A stretch of DNA of 12,500 bases, taken from contig DLYX01000282.1 in NCBI GenBank assembly GCA_003447545.1, positions 1-12,500 on the forward strand. The letters are read 5' to 3'. The stretch's first letter is position 1; each line of letters starts with the position of its first letter. The position numbers and the translations under genes are program-made. The notes under the pieces were generated by a model. That model saw only the letters and a list, made by a program, of their open reading frames with translations, searched no databases and was not told the origin of the DNA. Positions 6,718 through 12,500 of the stretch are shown one piece after another. This DNA comes from Deltaproteobacteria bacterium (lineage in GTDB: Bacteria > Desulfobacterota > Binatia > UBA12015).

Positions 6718-6725
6718 TCACCTTT
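6718..6725 (-). promoter_or_regulatory. Ribosome-binding site fixing the crotonase B start
   Basis: On the minus strand AAAGGTGA lies 5 bases before the ATG at 6712. It rules against the 78-residue upstream extension of the frame, which would cover the whole divergent promoter region and the 5' end of the SDR gene. Confidence 0.65.
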
Positions 6726-6758
6726 CTCGCGCTTTGCTTAACACCGATCCGCGCGAGA
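6725..6758. repeat. 8-bp inverted repeat in the crotonase B / SDR divergent region
   Basis: TCTCGCGC (6725-6732) and GCGCGAGA (6751-6758) are perfect inverted repeats with an 18-base spacer. They abut the crotonase B ribosome-binding site, so the repeat could fold in that gene's leader or be a protein-binding dyad. The arms are GC-rich and chance is not excluded. Confidence 0.25.
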
Positions 6759-6868
6759 GAACGATCCCTCGATTCAAGAAAGTGGCACCGGCAGAGCCTG
6801 TTGCTTACCCTCCTCAAGCAGGCGGCTGGCCAAACCATCTTGGTACCCACGCCCCCAAAGGAGAAATC

Positions 6869-7756
6869 ATGCCCATTCGCTTTGACGGAAAAGTAGCCAT
6901 TGTCACAGGTGCCGGAGGCGGTCTCGGTCGCTCGCACGCACTGCAACTCGCCGAACGCGGCGCCCTCGTTGTCGTCAACGACCTCGGCGGAGCGGTGGAT
7001 GGCTCTGGAGGTTCCAGCGAGGCCGCCGAAAAAGTGGTCGCGGAGATCAAGGCGGCCGGAGGGCAGGCTGTCGCCAACGGCAGTTCGGTCAGTGACCGCG
7101 CCGGTGCCGAAAAATTGATCGACGACGCCGTTTCAGCTTTTGGACGCATCGATATCTTGATCAACAACGCCGGCATCCTGCGGGACCGGACCTTCAAGAA
7201 GATGACGCTCGACGACTTCCACCTGGTCGTGGATGTCCATTTGATGGGAACCGTCTACTGCACGCACTTCGCGTGGGAAAAGATGCTTGGGCAAGGTTAC
7301 GGTCGTATCGTCAACACGACCTCTTCCTCGGGCCTCTATGGCAACTTCGGCCAGTCGAATTACGGCGCCGCCAAGATGGGCGTTGTCGGCCTGATGAATG
7401 TTCTGAAGCTCGAGGGTCAGAAGTCCAACGTCCATATCAACACCATCGCTCCGACGGCCGGGACTCGCATGACCGAAAATATCGGCTTCCCGAAAGAGGC
7501 TTTCGATGCACTCACCCCCGAACTGGTCTCACCTGCAGTGCTCTATCTGGCGAGCGAAGATGCGCCCACCGGAACCATTATCCAAGCCGGTGCAGGCTAT
7601 TATGCGAAGGTCGCGATCGTGGAAGCGACCGGCGCCAAGCTGGGTGCGGGTGCGACCGTAGATGATATCGCCGAAAATTTTGAAGCGATTTCTGATCTTA
7701 AAGATGCTGTCCCGATGAACGCGGGCGGTGACGTGGTCGCCAAGATTTTCGGGTGA
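6869..7756 (+). CDS. SDR family dehydrogenase resembling the (3R)-hydroxyacyl-CoA dehydrogenase domain of MFE-2
   Basis: A 295-residue short-chain dehydrogenase/reductase. The Rossmann NAD(P)-binding motif is TGAGGGLG (13-20), NNAG is at 99-102, and the catalytic set is Ser152-154 region, Tyr165 and Lys169 (YGAAK). D38 after the second strand favours NAD+. VVNDLGG (35-41), AGILRDR (101-107), GLYGNFGQ (155-162) and TIAPTAG (192-198) closely match the N-terminal dehydrogenase domain of eukaryotic multifunctional enzyme type 2 (HSD17B4), which oxidises (3R)-hydroxyacyl-CoA. Here the domain stands alone, without the hydratase-2 and SCP2 domains. AAAGGAG lies 5 bases before the ATG, the best SD in the window. 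The same frame is open far upstream to 5567, but that region is antisense to crotonase B. The stop is 3 bases from that of hrpB. Confidence 0.9.
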   Translation: MPIRFDGKVAIVTGAGGGLGRSHALQLAERGALVVVNDLGGAVDGSGGSSEAAEKVVAEIKAAGGQAVANGSSVSDRAGAEKLIDDAVSAFGRIDILINNAGILRDRTFKKMTLDDFHLVVDVHLMGTVYCTHFAWEKMLGQGYGRIVNTTSSSGLYGNFGQSNYGAAKMGVVGLMNVLKLEGQKSNVHINTIAPTAGTRMTENIGFPKEAFDALTPELVSPAVLYLASEDAPTGTIIQAGAGYYAKVAIVEATGAKLGAGATVDDIAENFEAISDLKDAVPMNAGGDVVAKIFG

Positions 7757-7759
7757 ACC

Positions 7760-10132
7760 TTATCTCTTTCCGCTCCGGCGCTTGGTACGCGCAGTCGCCG
7801 GAGCGGCGAGAGGATCCTCCGGCCACGGATGCCGTGGATAACGGCCGCGCATTTCCCGACGGACTTCCGGGTAAGTCTGCTCCCAGAAATTCCGTAGATC
7901 TTGGGTCGTCTGCACGGGTCGTCGGTTGGGCGCCAGCAAAGAGAGCGTGACCGGCTGCCCCGCCCCAACTGTCGGCGTCTCGGACAGACCGAAGAGTTCC
8001 TGCAGCTTGACGGCGAGAACAACCTCCCCATCGCTCCGGTACTCAAGTCGTATCGATCGACCGCTAGGCACCGCCAGACTCTCCGGCGCGCCCCGCTCGA
8101 GTTGCTGGCGAAGGCGGTGCGGCAGGAGAGGCAGGAAATCGTCCGGGGGCATCTCCCCAGCATTCCAAAACTGTTCGGCGAGTGCCTCGAGAGGAATCAG
8201 CCCCCCCGCCACACGAGCACGGGCCTGCAAATGAATCTCCGCTGAACCGGGAACTCTCTTTTCCCAGGCCTCCGACAGCAGGCGAGCCGCCTCCTCGGGC
8301 ACAACTGCGGTCGGCCTCTCCGTCAGAACAAGCGCCCCAACCCGCCCTTGAGCGACAGCGCGGACCTTGTGCGTCCGCGCGTCCAGACGATGGAGAACGA
8401 TTTCCTCGTCGGCTTTGATCCACTCGCGCTCGACACGGCTCGCAATTTCGATTCGAGCTTCTGCGCCCTGCCTCCCCCGCGCCGACCGAACACCGATAGC
8501 CACCAACCACTCGGCATCCCGAACGCCACTACCCGGCCCCAGATGCGCACCGTGTCCCGAAGCGAGCACCAACCGATCCATGCCTGCTTCCCGCCGATGG
8601 GCCAGCCGATCCCGGTAGCCCGCCAGAAGGGCCCGGCGGAGGTGAGTCGCGTCCACCCCGCTGATTTGCGCGCCCGGCCGAGTCGCCGCCTCGGGCTTTT
8701 CCGGTCCAAGGATTTTTCCTGCGGTGCGGTGAATCTGTGCCGCGACTCGCTGCAGAGCCTGAGGTGCACGCGAGAAATTCTCCCTCAAGGAAAAGACATC
8801 CGAATCGGTCATCGCAACCGCCCCGCGACCACTCCGCTCGCGGCCTTCCGCAAGAATCGCGCAAATCTCGGCGGCCGCGCGTGTGGGCCCGGCCGCAATC
8901 AGAAAACGGCCGAGCCTCGGAGGCAGCCGCAAACGACGCATTCTCTCGCCTTCTTTCGTGAGCCTCCCCGCGTCGACAGCTCCCAATTTTTCGAGCAACT
9001 CCATGCCGGAATCGATAGCGCCGGGCAACGGGGCCTCCAGCCAACGAAACGATCGCGGATCCTCCGACCAGGCGAGAATCTCGAGGAGTGCAGGCGAGAG
9101 TTCCGTGCGGAAAATCTCGGGCTCGCGATGCTCCCGGAGATCCTGGCCCGGGTGCCATAGCCGCACCGCGGTCCCCGGTCCCGTTCGACCGGCGCGACCA
9201 GCGCGCTGATCTGCCGAGTCTACGGAGATCTGCTCGGGCAGGAGAGCATCCACCTCGCGTCGACGGTCATACCTCATGACCCGCGCCAGTCCGGAATCCA
9301 CGACCGTCCGCACGCCGTCTACGGTGATCGAGGTTTCCGCAATATTCGTCGCCAGGATCACCTTGCGACGAGCAGTAGGCGCCAAGGCCGCGTCTTGCTG
9401 TTCGGCCGGCAGGGAGCTGTGTAACCGATGGATCTCGGTATCCCTGGACTCGCCCGCCAGAGCCGCGGCGACTTCCTCGATCTCCCGCATCCCCGGCAGA
9501 AAGCAGAGGACGTGACCCGAGTCCCGGGCAAGAGCCTCACGAACGGCCTCCGCTGGAGACTGCCCCGGCCGGTACACCGTGTCTATCGGATGCTGGCGAA
9601 CCGGCACATCAACGATCGGGCAGCCGTCGAGAAAGGTCGCGTATAGTTCCGTATCCAACGTCGCCGACATCACGACCAACCGAAAGTCAGGCCGCGCCAA
9701 GGTCACTTGCCGCGCAAAGGCGAGACCGAGGTCCATGGCAGTGCTACGCTCATGAACTTCGTCGAGGACCAATGTACGGAATTCCGAGAGCAATGGATCT
9801 TCCTGCAGGCGCGCCAGAAGAATTCCTTCGGTCACCACCAGGATTTTCGTACGAGGACCAAACTTGCGCTCGAATCGGATTTGCCAGCCAACTTCTTCGC
9901 CGACCGCCCATTCATTCTCCTGTGCGATCCGGCGAGCGACACCGCGCGCCGCCACGCGCCGGGGCTGGACAAGCAGAACAGGCCCATCTCCGATGAGCGC
10001 CGGCGGAATTCGAGTTGTCTTGCCCGCCCCCGGCGGCGCCGTGACCACCAGCGCGGGCGACCGCTGCAGCGCTTTCCGGATTTCATCGATCCGTTCATCC
10101 ACCGGTAGCGAAATTTTCGATCTGGACGACAT
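7760..10132 (-). CDS. hrpB: ATP-dependent helicase HrpB (DEAH/RHA family)
   Basis: A 790-residue helicase, near the usual HrpB length of about 800. Motifs in order: Walker A PGAGKTT (34-40), motif Ia QPRRVAA (56-62), Walker B DEVH (124-127), motif III SAT (156-158), motif V ATNIAETSIT (261-270), and motif VI QRAGRAGRTGPG (309-320). Two RecA-like domains are followed by a helicase-associated domain (about 345-470) and the HrpB-specific C-terminus, including APNRRPVQ (734-741), TQDLRNFW (743-750) and RYPRHPWPEDP (764-774), which separates it from HrpA. It is an NTP-dependent RNA/DNA translocase whose cellular role is poorly defined in most bacteria. AGGGG lies 6 bases before the ATG. It diverges from ychF with 84 bases between. 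Last residues are basic. Cytoplasmic. Confidence 0.95.
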   Translation of the reverse strand: MSSRSKISLPVDERIDEIRKALQRSPALVVTAPPGAGKTTRIPPALIGDGPVLLVQPRRVAARGVARRIAQENEWAVGEEVGWQIRFERKFGPRTKILVVTEGILLARLQEDPLLSEFRTLVLDEVHERSTAMDLGLAFARQVTLARPDFRLVVMSATLDTELYATFLDGCPIVDVPVRQHPIDTVYRPGQSPAEAVREALARDSGHVLCFLPGMREIEEVAAALAGESRDTEIHRLHSSLPAEQQDAALAPTARRKVILATNIAETSITVDGVRTVVDSGLARVMRYDRRREVDALLPEQISVDSADQRAGRAGRTGPGTAVRLWHPGQDLREHREPEIFRTELSPALLEILAWSEDPRSFRWLEAPLPGAIDSGMELLEKLGAVDAGRLTKEGERMRRLRLPPRLGRFLIAAGPTRAAAEICAILAEGRERSGRGAVAMTDSDVFSLRENFSRAPQALQRVAAQIHRTAGKILGPEKPEAATRPGAQISGVDATHLRRALLAGYRDRLAHRREAGMDRLVLASGHGAHLGPGSGVRDAEWLVAIGVRSARGRQGAEARIEIASRVEREWIKADEEIVLHRLDARTHKVRAVAQGRVGALVLTERPTAVVPEEAARLLSEAWEKRVPGSAEIHLQARARVAGGLIPLEALAEQFWNAGEMPPDDFLPLLPHRLRQQLERGAPESLAVPSGRSIRLEYRSDGEVVLAVKLQELFGLSETPTVGAGQPVTLSLLAPNRRPVQTTQDLRNFWEQTYPEVRREMRGRYPRHPWPEDPLAAPATARTKRRSGKR

Positions 10133-10201
10133 CCGGTACCCCTGTCGGATTCATACGATTCCCCGGACAAGAGTGCCAATGCCGGAACTCTAATGAGGTG
10201 C

Positions 10202-10216
10202 TAGAAACATCGGTCT
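10202..10216 (+). promoter_or_regulatory. Possible leaderless-type -10 element before ychF
   Basis: TAGAAA (4 of 6 matches to the -10 consensus) ends 9 bases before the ychF ATG. The only SD-like sequence, GAGGTG (10195-10200), is 16 bases away, too far for normal initiation. No good -35 box is seen. Weak call, made because two other plus-strand genes show the same arrangement. Confidence 0.2.
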
Positions 10217-11317
10217 ATGGCACTTTCCATTGGTATCGTCGGCCTCCCCAATGTGGGCAAATCCACTCTCTTCAACGCCCTGGCGGGAGGCGGTGCGGAG
10301 GCTGCAAACTATCCGTTCTGCACGATCGACCCGAATGTGGGCACAGTCCCCGTTCCTGATCCGCGAATGGACGAGATCTGTCGGGTAGTCGTGCCGAAAA
10401 GCATCGTTCCCACCACCGTGGAGTTTGTCGATATTGCGGGCCTGGTCGCAGGCGCGAGTCAGGGCGAAGGGCTTGGCAATCAATTTCTCAGCCACATTCG
10501 CAGCGTCGATGCGATCCTCAACGTCGTGCGCTGTTTCGAGAGTGAGGACATCACTCATGTCGCCAACCGGATCGACCCGCTCGACGATGTCGCCACGATT
10601 CACACCGAATTGGTGCTTCGCGACCTGCAATCCGTCGAGCAGCGTCTCGACAAGGGTCGAAAGGCAGCGAAAGGCGGCAACAAGGACGAGCAGAAACTTG
10701 TCGCCGTTCTGGAAAAAATCCAGGGGCCCATGGAGGACGGAACTCTTATCCGGCGGATTCCTCTCGACCTCGAGGAAAAAGAGTTGCTCGAGCCGCTCGA
10801 TCTGCTGACCGCCAAGCCTGCGATGTACGCGGCAAATGTCAGTGAAGAGCAGCTCGAAGCCGGCCTGGAGGATCCCGTCGTACAACCGCTCGCCGCAATG
10901 GCAGCAGAAGAAGGCGCGGAGATCGTCGTCCTTTCCGCGCAAATCGAAGCCGAATTGATCGCTCTCGAGGCTGAGGAACGATCCGAGTTTCTCGAGAGCC
11001 TCGGACTTGCCGAAGCCGGTCTCGATCGTCTAATTCGGGGCGGCTATGCGCTTCTCGACCTGATCACCTATTTTACCGCCGGCGAAAAGGAAGTTCGGGC
11101 GTGGACGATCGAGCGCGGCACCCTTGCTCCGGGAGCCGCCGGCAAAATTCACACCGATTTCGAGCGCGGCTTCATTCGTGCTGAAGTTGTCCCCTGGGAT
11201 ACTTTGGTGGGCCTCGGCTCCGAAGCGGCCTGCAAGGCCGCCGGAAAGCTTCGCGTCGAGGGCAAGGACTATGAAGTATCGGATGGTGACGTGATGCATT
11301 TCCGATTCAACGTCTGA
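10217..11317 (+). CDS. ychF: Redox-responsive ATPase/GTPase YchF (OLA1 family)
   Basis: A 366-residue protein, the standard YchF length. G1/Walker A is GLPNVGKST (9-17), G3 is DIAGL (72-76) within VEFVDIAGLV, and the G4-equivalent is NVSE (207-210), the NxxE form instead of NKxD that gives this family ATP preference. Residues about 130-200 form the coiled-coil/helical insertion, and 283-366 the TGS domain (YFTAGEKEVRAW, AAGKIHTDFERGFIRAEV). YchF associates with ribosomes and acts in translation quality control and oxidative-stress response. It is normally a lone conserved gene, often beside pth; no pth is seen here. The start is fixed by homology of MALSIGIVGLPNVGKST; no close Shine-Dalgarno sequence is present. 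Divergent from hrpB. Confidence 0.97.
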   Translation: MALSIGIVGLPNVGKSTLFNALAGGGAEAANYPFCTIDPNVGTVPVPDPRMDEICRVVVPKSIVPTTVEFVDIAGLVAGASQGEGLGNQFLSHIRSVDAILNVVRCFESEDITHVANRIDPLDDVATIHTELVLRDLQSVEQRLDKGRKAAKGGNKDEQKLVAVLEKIQGPMEDGTLIRRIPLDLEEKELLEPLDLLTAKPAMYAANVSEEQLEAGLEDPVVQPLAAMAAEEGAEIVVLSAQIEAELIALEAEERSEFLESLGLAEAGLDRLIRGGYALLDLITYFTAGEKEVRAWTIERGTLAPGAAGKIHTDFERGFIRAEVVPWDTLVGLGSEAACKAAGKLRVEGKDYEVSDGDVMHFRFNV

Positions 11318-11351
11318 GGAATCGCGGCAGAGAAGCCCACTGGTTTCACCC

Positions 11352-11369
11352 CAAGCATTGGCTATGCTT
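11352..11369. repeat. Small hairpin between ychF and the next hydrolase
   Basis: AAGCAT, a five-base loop and ATGCTT (within 11352-11369) form a 6-bp stem with no adjacent T-run, so it is a poor terminator. Its 3' arm overlaps TATGCT (11363-11368), which ends 8 bases before the next ATG and could instead be a -10 element. It is the only structure noticed in the 59-base gap. Confidence 0.22.
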
Positions 11370-11376
11370 CCACTGA

Positions 11377-12279
11377 ATGACCCCGATATCCATGTACGCA
11401 CCGCCAGAGCGCAGTCATACACTCGCACCGCTCGGCGTCGCACTTCAAGTCCACGAATGGGGCGACCCCGATGCCGCGCCCGTGGTCCTGGTGCACGGTT
11501 TTCTCGACCATGCCCGCGGATTTGATCCGATCGTTGCGCGACTGGCGCGAGACTATCGAGTCATTGCCTACGATGCCCGCGGCCACGGAAACTCCGGATG
11601 GACGGATGGTTACGCATGGCCTCTGGATGTGGCCGAGTTGCACGCAATCATGCGCTGGGCGGGACCGCCGTGCCTGGTGATCGGCCATAGTCGTGGTGGC
11701 GCATTGGCCACTGATGCGGCAACCAATCGGCCGGAACTCTTTCGTCGCCTGGTCAATATCGACGGCTTCGGACCGCCCCCGGAAGGCTTTGCCCCTCCGG
11801 GGTTTCCCGTCGATGACCGCACACCGGCCGAGAGAATGGGAGGTTGGCTCGACCAGCGGCGCAAGAGTCACCAGAATCTCGGCTGGCGGGCCTACCCGAC
11901 ATTGGACGATGTGGTGGTTCGACGCCAAAAACAAAACCCCCGACTGGGTGTCGAGTGGCTGAAGCATTTTGTGGCTCTCGGCGTACGCGAAACCGCAGAA
12001 GGGTTTGTATGGCAAGCTGACCCGTTGGTCACGCGTGGCTTCGGGCCCTTTCGATCAAACTGGATCGCGCGCCAATGGAAACACCTGAAGGTGCCCATGC
12101 TGGCGGTGATCGGAGAAGAACAAGATACCTGGGGCCCCTTGCCCGAGTCGGTCATCGGGCCGCGTCTGGACGCGATTCCTGACGTCACCCGTGCCAGTAT
12201 TCCGAAGTCCGGTCATTTTGTGCATATGGAGGAACCCGACGCCTTCCTCGACCTCGTCGAATCCTGGGTCGAGCGATGA
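11377..12279 (+). CDS. Alpha/beta-hydrolase fold protein
   Basis: A 300-residue alpha/beta-hydrolase. VLVHGF (37-42) carries the oxyanion-side HG. YDARGHGNSGW (65-75) is the strand-4 loop. GHSRGG (103-108) is the nucleophile elbow with Ser105; D250 (EEQDTW) and H280 (SGHFVHMEEP) are the likely acid and base. The cap is about 135-225 and is rich in Trp, Arg and Gln. There is no export signal. Substrate unknown; the family includes esterases, thioesterases and C-C hydrolases. ATG 11377 is taken as the start, but a second ATG at 11392 is possible and neither has a Shine-Dalgarno sequence. The stop overlaps the next hydrolase's start (ATGA), so the two are probably one translationally coupled operon. 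Confidence 0.83.
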   Translation: MTPISMYAPPERSHTLAPLGVALQVHEWGDPDAAPVVLVHGFLDHARGFDPIVARLARDYRVIAYDARGHGNSGWTDGYAWPLDVAELHAIMRWAGPPCLVIGHSRGGALATDAATNRPELFRRLVNIDGFGPPPEGFAPPGFPVDDRTPAERMGGWLDQRRKSHQNLGWRAYPTLDDVVVRRQKQNPRLGVEWLKHFVALGVRETAEGFVWQADPLVTRGFGPFRSNWIARQWKHLKVPMLAVIGEEQDTWGPLPESVIGPRLDAIPDVTRASIPKSGHFVHMEEPDAFLDLVESWVER

Positions 12280-12500
12280 AAGGTTCAACGCCCCGAGAAA
12301 ATCACAAGCTGCTCAACGGCAGAACCTCCTTGCATTTGAGTCATCTCCGCGAAGGTACGGGCACGCCCTTGCTTTTGTTGCACGAGTTATTCACCTCCAG
12401 CGATCGCTGGAGCGAGCAGGAAATTCTCTGGGAGGGTCCCGTCTGGGCACTCGACTTCGGCGGGCCTGGGACCTCGGACTGGCGCGCCGGCGGGGCCTAC
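12276..12500 (+). CDS. Alpha/beta-hydrolase-like protein, N-terminal part (runs off the right edge)
   Basis: An open frame of 75 codons with no stop begins at the ATG in the ATGA overlap with the preceding gene. The segment GTPLLLLHELF (29-39) aligns with the first core strand and HG loop of alpha/beta-hydrolases, and ALDFGGPGTSDW (58-69) aligns with strand 4 and its D-x-x-G-x-G-x-S loop (YDARGHGNSGW in the preceding protein). It is thus probably a second, diverged hydrolase. The normal HG is HE (36-37), which changes the oxyanion-side loop. The nucleophile, acid and His lie beyond the window, so activity cannot be judged. Expression is probably coupled to the upstream gene, since no separate promoter is visible. 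The family call is tentative because only about a quarter of the protein is seen. Confidence 0.68.
   Translation, partial: MKGSTPRENHKLLNGRTSLHLSHLREGTGTPLLLLHELFTSSDRWSEQEILWEGPVWALDFGGPGTSDWRAGGAY

Noticed and set aside
5567..6868. A 434-codon in-frame extension upstream of the SDR gene
   Set aside because: It runs antisense across most of crotonase B and over the GST gene in another frame, its Arg/His/Gln-rich translation matches no family, and the SDR has a strong ribosome-binding site at its own ATG 6869.
6713..6946. A 78-residue N-terminal extension of crotonase B
   Set aside because: It would overlap the divergent SDR start; the crotonase fold begins right after the ATG at 6712, which has AAAGGTGA 5 bases upstream.
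8348..9160. Plus-strand frame of 270 codons opposite hrpB
   Set aside because: HrpB is certain on the minus strand from its ordered helicase motifs; the antisense product has no recognisable features.
10170..10191. Imperfect hairpin (AGAGTGCC / GGAACTCT) between hrpB and ychF
   Set aside because: It has an internal mismatch, only 8 pairs at best, no T-run, and lies in a divergent promoter region where no terminator is expected; likely chance.
1..12500. tRNA, rRNA, insertion sequences, prophage, toxin-antitoxin or defence genes
   Set aside because: Almost all of the window is explained by the listed genes, and the intergenic gaps (3-237 bases) show no cloverleaf, transposase, terminal repeats or small coupled gene pair.

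Overview
The window looks like ordinary chromosomal DNA (no mobile elements, RNA genes or CRISPR arrays seen) from a moderately GC-rich Gram-negative bacterium. A large secreted protein combining DUF4215-type 'myxo disulfide' repeats, RCC1-like repeats, disintegrin-like Cys repeats and thrombospondin-3-type Asp repeats, next to many acyl-CoA-metabolism genes, suggests an uncultured lineage of the former Deltaproteobacteria (Myxococcota, Binatota or a relative). This placement is inference from gene content; no marker gene was compared.

Layout. Positions 1-65 (minus) are the N-terminus of an acyl-CoA dehydrogenase running off the left edge, with a perfect 7-2-7 palindrome just upstream of its ribosome-binding site. 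Positions 66-302 are noncoding and hold three inverted repeats. Positions 303-2810 (minus) encode the 835-residue secreted Cys-rich mosaic protein. Positions 2946-3749 (minus) encode an alpha/beta-hydrolase followed by a terminator-like hairpin.

From 3749 to 10217 the genes form four back-to-back (divergent) pairs whose tails nearly touch: hydrolase / crotonase A; SnoaL-like protein / glutathione S-transferase-like protein; crotonase B / MFE-2-like short-chain dehydrogenase; HrpB helicase / YchF ATPase. The tail-to-tail gaps are 25, 5 and 3 bases, the head-to-head gaps 77, 129, 156 and 84 bases. Seven consecutive genes therefore alternate strand. Positions 11377-12500 (plus) hold two hydrolase genes sharing an ATGA stop/start overlap; the second runs off the right edge.

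Functionally, the acyl-CoA dehydrogenase, two crotonases and (3R)-hydroxyacyl-CoA dehydrogenase-like SDR could supply oxidation, isomerisation/hydration and second-oxidation steps of a beta-oxidation-like route for fatty, branched or sterol side-chain acyl-CoAs. The SnoaL-like protein, GST and hydrolases would be accessory. This is a plausible set, not a proven pathway. HrpB and YchF are housekeeping-type genes between the lipid block and the hydrolase pair. I found no convincing new defence or mobile system. The best leads are the architecture of the secreted protein, the catalytic-residue pattern of crotonase A, the alternating layout, and inverted repeats that could be operators.
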